A DNA stretch of 64,000 bases from Sphaerospermopsis sp. SIO1G1 (GCA_010672785.1 JAAHFX010000005.1:62001-126000), one strand, 5' to 3'; counted from the first letter of the stretch, positions 1 to 8,160 are shown. Notes: generated by a model from the sequence alone, not told the origin. Program-made: numbers and translations.

Positions 1-111
1 AGAATGGCTGTGAAAATTGGATTTTAGGTAATTCACCCATTAACCAAAATAGCCAAAATTTTTTTCTTTTGCTGGGTTACATTGATCCTAGATCCAATTG
101 CGGTTATTTGT

Positions 112-273
112 TCAAATGTTTTTTTTAGCCTCTGAACGGCGACGACGACAACGTTCTGAACAGTATTTCACTTCATCCCAGCAGTCTTGCCACTTTTTAC
201 GCCAAGAAAAGGGACGTTGACAAACAGGACAAATTTTTGTGGGTAGATCAGATTTGGAAAGATTGCGTCCCAT
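112..273 (-). CDS. DUF2256 zinc-ribbon-like small protein
   Basis: A 53-residue protein read on the minus strand from ATG at 273 to TGA at 112. It carries two Cys pairs (ICPVCQRPF near residues 15-22 and KYCSERC near 36-42), spaced as in a small zinc-binding ribbon, and a very basic tail (RCRRRRSEAK). Length, the MGRNLSKSDLP start and the WRKKWQDCWDEV core match the DUF2256 family as I remember it. The family has no established function; a metal-binding, possibly nucleic-acid-contacting role is only inference from the Cys pairs and basic tail. It stands alone, downstream of nothing visible on its strand. Confidence 0.85.
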   Translation of the reverse strand: MGRNLSKSDLPTKICPVCQRPFSWRKKWQDCWDEVKYCSERCRRRRSEAKKNI

Positions 274-303
274 AGAAATTTCTGCGAGATTGATTGTTTA
301 CTT

Positions 304-550
304 AGGGTCTGTATTAGAAATTGATCGGCGGAGGCTAAGGAGTAGGGAATAGGGAGTAGGGAGTAGTTTTAGAGAGTTAGTAAGTTTCAATTTTCACCAC
401 AAATCCAAGGTTTTCAAGCCTTAATGCTCTCAAATCTTGCACTTTTTCAATTTCGAGAGATTGAAAAGTAGTTTTTTAATTTTCCCCCTACCCCCTGCAC
501 CCTGCACCCTGCCTCTTAGCCTCTACGGAAACACTTTTTCAGAAACCCCT
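304..550. repeat. MITE-like element, family C (copy 1)
   Basis: The left part (TGATCGGCGGAGGCTAAGGA, then tandem GGGAGTA heptamers) aligns with TGATCTGTGGAGACTAGGGA near 30511. The middle (ttttcaagccttaatg, cttgcactttttcaat) matches the repeat at 34549-34660. The right end reads CACTTTTTCAGAAACCCCT, the inverse of the GGGGTTGCTGAAAAAG terminus of the broken IS at 50338. Contains C/T-rich CCCTGCA tandem units. Its right end overlaps the 3' end of the neighbouring GAF gene. Confidence 0.6.
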
Positions 551-3490
551 ACTCAAAGGTGATGTACTGCCAAAAGTATTCCCTTCAGATTTTGTCGAAC
601 TATGATGTGCTAAAGGTAGTATTAAGCGACTAACTGTGCGTTCATCTGGTAGTTTGTAAATCTGCAATTCTCCTCCCAACTGTTTGATAAATTTTTGACA
701 AATAAGCAAGTGTAGACCTGGTGGGTTATTAAGAGACTCTGAATAAATTGTATCTACTATATTTGTACTTCCATCTTGACTAAGTTCTAACAATAGCTGT
801 GGATTAATTTTGCCATGATCTGTGATGGAGATATCCAATAACTGACTATCTATTGCACGACACCAAATATCCACCCTATCCCCTTCAGGAGAACGTTGAC
901 AGGCTGCAACTAGTAATTCATAGAGAACTAACTCAATTTTGATGATATCTCCAGCAGTAGCCAAAGCAGGTGAATTAGCGGCAGTAATTAGTTCTCCAGT
1001 TGCGGAGCGATGAGAAACTTCTAACTCCTCCATAGGTTCAGCTAAACCATGTACACCTATCCATAGTTGCTGTTGCTTGGCTACACTCTCAACTCTTTCA
1101 ATGGAACGCTTCAAGAGACTGGCAATGGTCATAGTTTCCCAACTCAGGTGTAACTGCCATTGCTCGTGTTTCACTACTTCTTTCATTGAGTTAGTGATGT
1201 AGTTCAGCTGTCGTAATAACAGTTTGTAGCGCATTTGTTTGAGTTCATTGGTGGGAATACCTAAATCTTTAATTTGACCCAATACTGTTGCCGTCATTCT
1301 GTATATCTCTTGTAAGCGGCGATGTTTGTACCAATTAAGTTCTTGTAGAAGTTCTGTGTTATTGTCTAGTCTCTGAATAATTTTATTTTGAGTTTGCCAC
1401 CAAGCTAATTGAGTAATCAAACTTATAACCACACTTAGTTTTAGTTCTGACCAATCTTCTCCTAAGTAATCAGCTAGTAATACTATGCCTGTAGGTTGAG
1501 AATTGGCTGTAGCTCGTAAAGCAATTACAAAAACTCTAGCATTGATGGGAATTCTCAGCCATTCCCTCGTTTGTTGGGGCAACTCGTAGGAACTTAAGAC
1601 TAAGTAACTGTTGTGTGCTAATGCCAACTCAATGAGAACATCGTCCTGAATAAAAATTGGCACATTTTCAGAAATACTAAATGTATTATTATTAGCATTC
1701 CTACTACTAGCTAAACCATTAATAACCTTTGCTTGTTGATCATCAGGATACCAGGTAAGAATAGCAGCGAAGGGACATTCTAAAACTTCTGCTATTTGTT
1801 GGAGAGAATTTACTTCCGTAGTATTCTTTTCAGATGTCAGCAATTCAGTGGGGTATTGTTTAAATATTTTAGCAATTCTCTGTTGTTGGTCATTGATAAC
1901 ATTTAGTTTGTGATTCCGAACAATTACACCAATAAATTGACTAATAGACCAGATTAAATCTTTTTGTAAACTTGTCCAGGAACGAATATTATCATGGGTA
2001 ACAATTAATAAAATATCCGGCTGATGACCTTGAATACAGTTACAAATCAACAGAGATTTCACACCACTTTCTAATAGTTGTGGATGCCAACTGTACAGGC
2101 GTAAATCATGTTCTAATGTGGAGATTTCTATTGCTTCTTTTGCATCTTCCAACAGATAAGCATCCATTTCTGATAATGGTGAAGCCGTAAATTTCCATAA
2201 GCGGCGACTGTTTAAGACGCTTTGGAAGGAAACTTTGTAAATATTTTTTATATGATCAAATTCTAGTATTAATAAACGTGTTCCAGCTAGTTCTTCTAAC
2301 AATTCTGCGCTACAAACTTGTAGAATTTGCTCTAATTCTTGTTTATGATGGACAGCTTGAGCAAATTTATGAGTTATTTGCTGATTTTTTTGTACTTGTG
2401 TGAGAGTAGCTTCTAAATTGTGGACAGGAACAACAAGAGAAATTAACCCTGCTGCTCCTTGAATAAAATTCTTCTCTTCTTGATTCCAGGTTTTTGGCTC
2501 ATTACTTTCCACCGCCACAAACCCTAATAAATCTTTTTGCCAAATAATTGGAGCTGCTAAAAAAGATCTTATTTGTAGATGGGTTAATAGTTTTTCTTGA
2601 ATATGACTTTTGAGAGAACTTCCAGATTCACTCAACCAAACTAACTGGTTAACTGCTAAAGCATAATAAACATCACTTAATTCTTGAGCAGTAATTCCTA
2701 CGGATACTTTTTTTCTTTTCCAGTTCCTACCTATATTAACAAGTTGGCTACTCATCCGACACCAAAAATAGTTTCCTTCTCTTTCAAACCAATAAATTCT
2801 GGTGCGGGAAGAAGAAATAAATTCATCGGTTGCCTGGACGACTGCTTCTAGTTTTTGTTCAAAGTTGTTGAGAGAACGGACATTTTCTAGAAGTTTCAAT
2901 AATGATTCTGTAGAGGAATTATGATGATTGTCTAAGGATTTTTGCTGTTTTTGATGATTGTCTAAAACTAGCCCTAGTTCTCCTATTATAATTAACAGTT
3001 TGGCTCTTGCTTCTCCTGCTAATAAGTATCCCCAACGTAGTGAACCTAATAAAATCACACCCAAACAATTATCTTTATAGCGAATGGGCAAAAATATTGT
3101 GCCTTGAATGCTGTATTTAGCTGCTATTTCCTGCCATTCCTCAGCACGTACTTCCCCACGCAAATTGGCAACTCCTACAGGACATAATTCTGTGATGACT
3201 TGACAGATTAAACTGCCTGATTTGACTATTACTGATCTGTTTAAAAAACTGGAATCCCCATCTGGAGTTATACCACCTTTACCAAGGATCTTTTTACTGA
3301 CATTATCGTATAACCCCAACCATATAAATTGATAGTCAAATTGTTCGCTTAAATAAGAAATTGTTGTTTGTAGCAGCGTGTCAATATCTTCTTCATCTCT
3401 GATGCTCTGAAGAATTGTTCCCAAGGATAGGATTTTTTGTTCGGAAATTCTGGGTCTTTTCGGTTGCCCCATCTGATGATCCGTGGACAT
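539..3490 (-). CDS. Multi-GAF sensor protein with degenerate histidine-kinase-like C-terminus
   Basis: A 983-residue soluble protein with no signal peptide or clear membrane segment. Roughly four GAF-type sensory domains can be traced (about residues 30-175, 205-355, 385-530, 560-690), followed by a helical linker and an ATPase-like domain (about 800-965). The last part retains kinase-like landmarks: an N-box-like KIELVLYELLVAACQ, a G1-like ITDHGKI and a G2-like GLHLLICQKF. There is no recognisable phosphoacceptor His-Glu/Asp motif, and the glycine boxes are weak, so phosphotransfer is doubtful. A sensory scaffold or an unusual kinase are both possible. The final residues (SRGF and stop) are encoded inside the terminal repeat of a MITE, so the original C-terminus was probably altered. 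It is divergent from pyrD, with about 100 bp between their starts. Confidence 0.75.
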   Translation of the reverse strand: MSTDHQMGQPKRPRISEQKILSLGTILQSIRDEEDIDTLLQTTISYLSEQFDYQFIWLGLYDNVSKKILGKGGITPDGDSSFLNRSVIVKSGSLICQVITELCPVGVANLRGEVRAEEWQEIAAKYSIQGTIFLPIRYKDNCLGVILLGSLRWGYLLAGEARAKLLIIIGELGLVLDNHQKQQKSLDNHHNSSTESLLKLLENVRSLNNFEQKLEAVVQATDEFISSSRTRIYWFEREGNYFWCRMSSQLVNIGRNWKRKKVSVGITAQELSDVYYALAVNQLVWLSESGSSLKSHIQEKLLTHLQIRSFLAAPIIWQKDLLGFVAVESNEPKTWNQEEKNFIQGAAGLISLVVPVHNLEATLTQVQKNQQITHKFAQAVHHKQELEQILQVCSAELLEELAGTRLLILEFDHIKNIYKVSFQSVLNSRRLWKFTASPLSEMDAYLLEDAKEAIEISTLEHDLRLYSWHPQLLESGVKSLLICNCIQGHQPDILLIVTHDNIRSWTSLQKDLIWSISQFIGVIVRNHKLNVINDQQQRIAKIFKQYPTELLTSEKNTTEVNSLQQIAEVLECPFAAILTWYPDDQQAKVINGLASSRNANNNTFSISENVPIFIQDDVLIELALAHNSYLVLSSYELPQQTREWLRIPINARVFVIALRATANSQPTGIVLLADYLGEDWSELKLSVVISLITQLAWWQTQNKIIQRLDNNTELLQELNWYKHRRLQEIYRMTATVLGQIKDLGIPTNELKQMRYKLLLRQLNYITNSMKEVVKHEQWQLHLSWETMTIASLLKRSIERVESVAKQQQLWIGVHGLAEPMEELEVSHRSATGELITAANSPALATAGDIIKIELVLYELLVAACQRSPEGDRVDIWCRAIDSQLLDISITDHGKINPQLLLELSQDGSTNIVDTIYSESLNNPPGLHLLICQKFIKQLGGELQIYKLPDERTVSRLILPLAHHSSTKSEGNTFGSTSPLSRGF

Positions 3491-3592
3491 AGTTTGTAGT
3501 AATATTATTGAAGATGCCCTGAAAGTGATTCAGACTATGACTGAATTTGGTATCTGGTATTTATTGTAATAATTCGTAGATGCTAACCTAGA

Positions 3593-4726
3593 TTGGATAT
3601 TTACAAAGCAATAATTCGACCTTTTCTGTTTACTCTGGTGAAAACCGATCCAGAGTGGTTACATAAACAGACGATGAGTAGTTTGAATCTACTAGCAACG
3701 GCGAGTTCTGATCAGGTTGCTAGATGGCTAAATTCCCAACTACAAAAGTCTTTGTGCCTCTATGATACACGCTTGCAACAAAATTTGTCTGGTGTAAATT
3801 TTTATAACCCTGTCGGTTTAGCCGCAGGATTTGATAAAGACGGGGTTGGAGCTAACGTTTGGTCAAGTTTTGGTTTTGGTTTTGCAGAATTAGGTACTGT
3901 TACTTATCATAGCCAGCCAGGTAATACACCTCCTCGTTTATTTCGTTTACCTCTGGATCAGGCTGTTCTTAACAGAATGGGTTTTAATAATTCTGGTGCA
4001 GAGGCAATGGTAGCAAAATTGACAAATCTCCGTCAAATTAAACCTTTTTCTATACCCATAGGTATAAATTTGGGTAAATCTAAAATCACGCCCTTAGAAA
4101 CAGCAGCAGAAGACTATTTACAAAGCTTCTGCTTACTGAAAGACTTAGGTGATTATTTCGTTGTCAATGTATCTTCTCCCAATACTCCTGGTTTGCGATC
4201 GCTCCAAGATGCTAAGATGCTAGGTCAAATTTTGACAGCTTTACAAGCAGAAAACACATCACATAAACCTCTGTTTGTGAAAATTGCACCAGATTTGGGA
4301 TGGGAAGCGATCGCTGACATTATTGATTTGGCTAAAAGTCACCAACTAGCTGGTTTAATCGCTACTAACACCACAATTAGCCGTGAAGGGCTAAAAACCA
4401 AGGTTCTAGAAAAAACTGGTAAGACACCCCAAGAAGAAGCTGGAGGAATTAGTGGTGTGCCTCTCAAACAACGTTCTACAGAGGTAATCCGCTTTATTTA
4501 CCAACAAACCCAAGGTCAAGTTCCGATCATTGGTGTCGGTGGTATTTTTACTGCTGAAGATGCTTGGGAAAAAATTACAGCCGGAGCAAGTCTTGTTCAA
4601 ACTTATACTGGTTGGATCTACGAAGGGCCGATGATGGTGCGCCGTATTCTTACTGGTTTGTTAACCAAACTAGAAGAAAACGGCTTAAATTCCATCAGTG
4701 AAGCAGTGGGGATGGGTAATTCGTAA
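3593..4726 (+). CDS. pyrD: Dihydroorotate dehydrogenase (quinone), class 2
   Basis: Oxidises dihydroorotate to orotate in pyrimidine synthesis, passing electrons to the quinone pool; class 2 enzymes sit on a membrane through an N-terminal helix. The 377-residue product starts [13 protein letters not shown], a typical amphipathic leader, and has the FMN-barrel motifs [13 protein letters not shown], the serine-containing [23 protein letters not shown] and [11 protein letters not shown]. The start is TTG at 3593: the only nearby ATG (3579) hits a stop after three codons. Length is normal for cyanobacterial PyrD. The 3' end runs straight into heptamer repeats. Confidence 0.93.
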   Translation: MDIYKAIIRPFLFTLVKTDPEWLHKQTMSSLNLLATASSDQVARWLNSQLQKSLCLYDTRLQQNLSGVNFYNPVGLAAGFDKDGVGANVWSSFGFGFAELGTVTYHSQPGNTPPRLFRLPLDQAVLNRMGFNNSGAEAMVAKLTNLRQIKPFSIPIGINLGKSKITPLETAAEDYLQSFCLLKDLGDYFVVNVSSPNTPGLRSLQDAKMLGQILTALQAENTSHKPLFVKIAPDLGWEAIADIIDLAKSHQLAGLIATNTTISREGLKTKVLEKTGKTPQEEAGGISGVPLKQRSTEVIRFIYQQTQGQVPIIGVGGIFTAEDAWEKITAGASLVQTYTGWIYEGPMMVRRILTGLLTKLEENGLNSISEAVGMGNS

Positions 4727-4880
4727 TGCTCCCTTCGGGAGAGCAACGCTTACGTAATTCGTAATTCGTAATTCGTAATTCGTAATTCGTAATTCGTAAT
4801 TCGTAATGCTCCCTTCGGGAGAGCAACGCTTACGTAATTCGTAATTACTACCCAATCACCAATCACCAATCACCAATCAC
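4727..4880. repeat. Heptanucleotide repeats with hairpin module
   Basis: Tandem TAATTCG units surround two copies of a module containing GCTCCCTTCGGGAGAGC, a short stem with a TTC loop, followed by AACGCTTACG. CACCAAT units follow. The same module occurs inverted at about 6342-6375 between two Y RNA genes. Seven-bp tandem arrays of this kind are the STRR class known from heterocystous cyanobacteria. Confidence 0.85.
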
Positions 4881-5642
4881 CTATTCCTCAAGAGGGAAAA
4901 ACTCCCTAGTTTTACGAGAAAAAGTCCAGGCAATTCCATTTGGATCACGATTACGACTCCATTCAGGAAAGTCTGGATCGTTTCTTCTTTTGTAAACAGT
5001 GCTGGAATAGACTCCCAAACGTTTAGCTAGTTCAGATTGAATCAAAGAACCAAAAACCAACTGTTCTTCTAGGGGTTTTTGTAATGTTTCTTGGGTAGTT
5101 TCTGGTGAAGATTCAGTTTGTATTTCCTCCTCATCTTCTTTCTCCTCATCTTCCGTTTCTGTTGCTTGTGGAGGTGGTTGTAAAAATGATCGCACCTCTT
5201 TATTCACAGATCGAGCCGGAAGCTGATCCACAGTTTCACTACTATCCAAGATGTCGCCTAGAATACTAGCAGTTATAAAGTAATAGGAAGGATTTTCATT
5301 ATCAGTATCTAGAACACTAGCACCAAATTCCTTTGCCTTTCCTTCTATATATCGTTTTGCTTCTTTTCCTGAAAAATTACCTTTGAGAGCTAAATCAACA
5401 GGTGTGATTTTTCCTTGATTATCCTTAATTAACTGATAGAAGAGGGGATTTACTTGCTGACACCACTTTTCCCACCTATATTGCTGCCAAAGGTTGATTG
5501 CCAATAGCACCAATAAGCCTATCAGTAAATACCTCCAGGTATTCACCACGAAAACAATCACAAACGATATCGGTAAAATGAGAACGAGAAAACTTTTCCC
5601 GTAATTTTCTATGTTTTTTTCACTCATGCTGATTTTTGCCAA
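4881..5642 (-). CDS. Membrane-anchored protein with winged-helix-like domains
   Basis: A 253-residue protein of no recognised family. Residues about 15-50 hold two closely spaced hydrophobic segments (LVLILPISFVIVFVVN and YLLIGLLVLLAINLW), so it is probably anchored in a membrane. Residues about 70-130 (LIKDNQGKITPVDLALKG, ending near ASVLDTDNENPSYYFI) look like a small winged-helix fold. A strongly acidic low-complexity linker (EDEEKEDEEE) follows, and the C-terminal 50 residues (ELAKRLGVYSSTVYKRRND) resemble a helix-turn-helix. Membrane tethering plus DNA-binding-like modules suggests a regulator, but that is inference. Conserved hypothetical. Confidence 0.6.
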   Translation of the reverse strand: MAKISMSEKNIENYGKSFLVLILPISFVIVFVVNTWRYLLIGLLVLLAINLWQQYRWEKWCQQVNPLFYQLIKDNQGKITPVDLALKGNFSGKEAKRYIEGKAKEFGASVLDTDNENPSYYFITASILGDILDSSETVDQLPARSVNKEVRSFLQPPPQATETEDEEKEDEEEIQTESSPETTQETLQKPLEEQLVFGSLIQSELAKRLGVYSSTVYKRRNDPDFPEWSRNRDPNGIAWTFSRKTREFFPLEE

Positions 5643-5791
5643 GTGAATTTTTGCAAAATAATATTACTATCTTGGCAAAAATTGGTGCATTTTTTTGTAT
5701 CTCTGGGCAAAATGATGGCAAATTTTTAGTTTATTTTTACTGGAAAAGCTTATATATCAAGGAAAATAGCTATAAATTAATTTGTGTAATT

Positions 5792-5893
5792 AGTCGTGCA
5801 AAATAAATTTTATATTTTGGAGAGGGTAGAGGGAATAGGTCATATCTACAGAGATTTTTGTTTGTTCCGAAGATGTTACATTAATTTTGCTTA
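5792..5893. repeat. MITE-like element, family D (copy 1)
   Basis: Begins AGTCGTGCAAAATAAATTTT and ends near ATTAATTTTGC. The same left end is found at 31247 and 31504, and a similar right end at about 31583 and 39605. The two ends are imperfect inverted copies (GTGCAAAATAAA against GCACAAAATTAA in the 31504 copy), which is why I read it as a miniature transposon. Confidence 0.5.
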
Positions 5894-5897
5894 GGTA

Positions 5898-5990
5898 TAG
5901 GACTTACGCACAAGGTACGGAATATTAAACCGCAGAGAACGCAGAGAATGCAGAGGAATGGAGTTTTGGAGGGTTTTTGCGTAAGTTCTG
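5898..5990. repeat. MITE, family A (copy 1)
   Basis: About 93 bp bounded by TAGGACTTACGCA and its near-inverse TGCGTAAGTTCTG. The interior (ACCGCAGAGAACGCAGAGAA) is shared with copies at 52598-52691 and 56485-56563. Too small to encode a transposase. Confidence 0.8.
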
Positions 5991-6032
5991 AGGTATTTAT
6001 AAATTCAACTCAAAAATTTTCTCTTTCAGGAC

Positions 6033-6072
6033 TTGACATCTTGAAATATACACACTACATTTGTAGTATAAA
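6033..6072 (+). promoter_or_regulatory. Putative promoter with TACA-TT-TGTA operator-like palindrome
   Basis: About 75-110 bp upstream of the first Y RNA gene. TTGAAA at 6041-6046 is 17 bp from TAGTAT at 6064-6069; a consensus TTGACA lies slightly upstream at 6033-6038. The spacer contains the dyad ACTACATTTGTAGT (6054-6067), which fits the TACAnnTGTA core recognised by BlaI/MecI/CopY-type repressors. Promoter and operator are inferred from sequence only. Confidence 0.4.
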
Positions 6073-6144
6073 CAAAGTTCCTAAAGGAGTTGGATTTTTA
6101 ACTATGATTTACAAACTTTGAATTTTAAATTTTGAATTTTCATG

Positions 6145-6265
6145 TGGCAGGTAGTTCAATGGTAGAACATTACATCCTTATTCATACCTTGCCTTAGAGG
6201 CCGAAGAATTAGGGTTATCGTCTGTAACACGAAGGATGCGGGTTCGATTCCCGTCCTGCCACTCA
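6145..6265 (+). ncRNA. Putative Y RNA 1: tRNA-like module with Ro60-binding helix in place of the anticodon arm
   Basis: The ends form a 7-bp acceptor-like stem, TGGCAGG (6145-6151) with CCTGCCA (6255-6261). A D-arm follows: GTTC 6154-6157, loop AATGGTA, GAAC 6165-6168. A T-arm has CGGG 6239-6242, loop TTCGATT, CCCG 6250-6253. Where an anticodon arm should be, CATCCTT (6173-6179) pairs with AAGGATG (6232-6238) and encloses a long insert. Inside it, TTAGAGGC pairs with GTCTGTAA with one mismatch. A single unpaired C comes next, then GAAGA against TTATC. A bulged C in a conserved helix is the known Ro60 recognition feature of Y RNAs, and bacterial YrlA-type Y RNAs are known to mimic tRNA. Codirectional with the Ro60 gene. 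No CCA is encoded and no U-run terminator follows. Confidence 0.75.
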
Positions 6266-6405
6266 ATATAGTGACTGGTGATTGGTGATTGGTGATTGGT
6301 GATTGGTGATTGGTGACTGGTGATTGGGTAAATTTCTTAATTACGTAAGCGAAGCTCTCCCGAAGGGAGCATTACGAATTACGAATTACGAATTACGAAT
6401 TACGA
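6266..6405. repeat. STRR arrays between Y RNA genes
   Basis: Tandem GGTGATT heptamers, then an inverted copy of the CTCCCGAAGGGAG hairpin module, then tandem ATTACGA heptamers ending directly at the second Y RNA copy. The arrays may have replaced the 5' half of that copy. Confidence 0.85.
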
Positions 6406-6488
6406 ATCCTAACTTGCCTTAGAGGCCGAAGAATGAGGGTTATCGCTTATCACGCGGGATGTTGCAGGTTCGATTCCTGCTCTGCCAC
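6406..6488 (+). ncRNA. Putative Y RNA 2, lacking its own 5' acceptor and D-arm
   Basis: Repeats the block CTTGCCTTAGAGGCCGAAGA of Y RNA 1 almost exactly, then GGGTTATCG. AGGC pairs with GCTT on either side of the same unpaired C, a variation that keeps pairing relative to copy 1. ATCC (6406-6409) can pair with GGAT (6457-6460). The T-arm is GCAGG (6464-6468), loop TTCGATT, CCTGC (6476-6480), and the 3' acceptor strand is TCTGCCA (6481-6487). No adjacent 5' partner exists, but TGGCAGG at 6145 would pair with one G-U. It could be a partial duplicate, or the 3' half of an alternative longer RNA. It ends 53 bp before the Ro60 start codon. Confidence 0.62.
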
Positions 6489-6540
6489 CTACCACTTTGT
6501 GGGGTTTTTAAATTGCCTGAAAAGGCCGGGAGAAGAAGCA

Positions 6541-8142
6541 ATGAATTATAACTTCTTTACTAAAAATAAAAAACATACACCTCAAAATCAGCCTATTCCC
6601 GGACGAGAAAAGGAAATGATTAAAGGTCGTAGTGGCGGCTATATGTTTGATGCTGGTAATTGGAAAATGCTGCGCCGTTGTTTATTAATTGGCACGGCAA
6701 AAAGTACATACTATGCGGGTAAACAAGAATTAACAGAAGAGTTTGTTGAAGTTGTTAAAAAAGCAGTAGCTGAAAATCCTGGAAAAGTAGCAGCAGAAAT
6801 TCTCTATGCTAGTGATGGTAGGGCAATTAATAACAGTGCGCCAATTCTAGCTTTAGTGTTACTTTCAATGGGAGAAAATCCAGAGGCAAAAACAGCTTTT
6901 ATGGAAATTTTTCCCCAGGTTGTGAGAACAGGTAGCCATTTTTATGAATGGTTGAATTACACTAAATCTTTGCGGGGTTTTGGGAAGGTAATTCGAGAAG
7001 CTGGTAAAACTTGGTTATCCAGGGAAAATGTCAAAGATTTAGCTTATCAACTTCTGAAATATCAACAACGTCAAGGTTTTACTAACCGAGATGCTTTGCG
7101 ATTATTTCATGTTAAACCACCTACAGAAAATCACGATCAATTATTTGCATGGGTGGTCAATGGTTGGAATGAATTACCAACAGAAATACCTTCAGAAGCT
7201 TTAGCTCAAATTTGGTGGTATGAATGGTTGAAGCGTAATCCTAATCAAACTCATACGGCTATTTCTCAAGGTCGGTTAACCCATGAAATGGCTGCACCAG
7301 TTGGCAAAATGGATAAGCAAGCTTGGAATTTGTTATTTCAAGAAATGCCGATTGGGGCAATGTTAAGAAACTTGGGTTCTTTAACAGAAATTGGCGTTTT
7401 ACGGGCTGATGAAAAAGCGAATTTAGAGCGAGTGAAGGCTGTTCTTAATAATCAAAAACATCTGCGAAAAGGTCGTATTCACCCCATTGATGTCTTAAAA
7501 GCACTGAAAACCTATAAATCTGGAGGGCGTTTAGGAAGAAGTAAGAAAACTTGGCAACCAGTTTCCCGAATTGTGGACATTTTAGAAAAGGCGGTAGAAC
7601 TATCTTTTGAAGTGGTTGAACCAACGGATAAAGTGTTTATGCACGCCGTAGATATTTCTGGTTCAATGGGTAGCTTAGTTGCAGATATGGGGCTAAGTTG
7701 CTGTGAAATTGCTACTACAATGGCTTTAGCAACAGCAAAAGCGGAAACAAATTATGCAATTCGTGGTTTTTCTACTGAGTTTATTGATTTAAAGATTACA
7801 GCTAAGGATAGTTTTAGTTCTGCGGTGCGTAAAGCTAGTAATAGGAATTTTGGTGGAACTGATGCTAGTGTTGCCTATGATTGGATGATTCAAAACAAGT
7901 TTAAAGCTGATGTAGTTTGTTTTTGGACAGATTCAGAAAGCTGGGCTGGTCGTAAGCATCCTAGTCAGGCATTAAAGGAATACCGAGAAAAAGTTAGTCC
8001 TCATGTTAAAGCTGTGTACATTACTTTAGCACCTTATAGAATTACTTTAGTAGATCCTGAAGATCCTCGTTCTTGGGATTTAGCAGGTTTCGATCCTAGC
8101 ATTCCTAGGGTGATTCAGATGTTAGCTACAGATGGTTTGTAA
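6541..8142 (+). CDS. rsr: Ro60/Rsr homologue (TROVE and vWA domains)
   Basis: A 533-residue RNA-binding protein, the bacterial counterpart of the Ro60 autoantigen, which forms a ring that binds Y RNAs and misfolded or fragmented RNAs. Residues 1-360 are the HEAT-like TROVE domain (PGREKEMIKGRSGGYMFD, WLNYTKSLRGFGKV, LRLFHVKPP). Residues about 370-533 are a von Willebrand A fold with an intact MIDAS: DISGSMG is the D-x-S-x-S motif, GGTDAS supplies the Thr, and FWTDSE the later Asp. The reading frame is open upstream to 6433, but that stretch is Y RNA 2. The true start is taken as ATG 6541, preceded by GGGAGAAG at 6529. Length matches Deinococcus Rsr (about 530). Neighbouring Y RNA genes support the assignment. 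Confidence 0.93.
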   Translation: MNYNFFTKNKKHTPQNQPIPGREKEMIKGRSGGYMFDAGNWKMLRRCLLIGTAKSTYYAGKQELTEEFVEVVKKAVAENPGKVAAEILYASDGRAINNSAPILALVLLSMGENPEAKTAFMEIFPQVVRTGSHFYEWLNYTKSLRGFGKVIREAGKTWLSRENVKDLAYQLLKYQQRQGFTNRDALRLFHVKPPTENHDQLFAWVVNGWNELPTEIPSEALAQIWWYEWLKRNPNQTHTAISQGRLTHEMAAPVGKMDKQAWNLLFQEMPIGAMLRNLGSLTEIGVLRADEKANLERVKAVLNNQKHLRKGRIHPIDVLKALKTYKSGGRLGRSKKTWQPVSRIVDILEKAVELSFEVVEPTDKVFMHAVDISGSMGSLVADMGLSCCEIATTMALATAKAETNYAIRGFSTEFIDLKITAKDSFSSAVRKASNRNFGGTDASVAYDWMIQNKFKADVVCFWTDSESWAGRKHPSQALKEYREKVSPHVKAVYITLAPYRITLVDPEDPRSWDLAGFDPSIPRVIQMLATDGL

Positions 8143-8160
8143 GTACCCAGGCAAAATTAT

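Noticed and set aside
3..128. Open frame from the window edge on the plus strand (ends GYLFKCFF)
   Set aside because: It could be the end of an upstream gene, but 41 codons overlapping the DUF2256 gene in antisense are too little to support a call.
4406..4600. Minus-strand frame opposite pyrD
   Set aside because: Antisense shadow of a well-supported gene.
6145..6265. tRNA-Gly-like gene interrupted by a group I intron
   Set aside because: The insert is only about 60 nt, has no group I core, and recurs with the same core in two neighbouring loci that lack parts of the tRNA. A Y RNA with tRNA-like module explains all three.
6433..6540. N-terminal extension of the Ro60 protein
   Set aside because: It translates Y RNA 2 and its flank. 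ATG 6541 has the better RBS and the family length.
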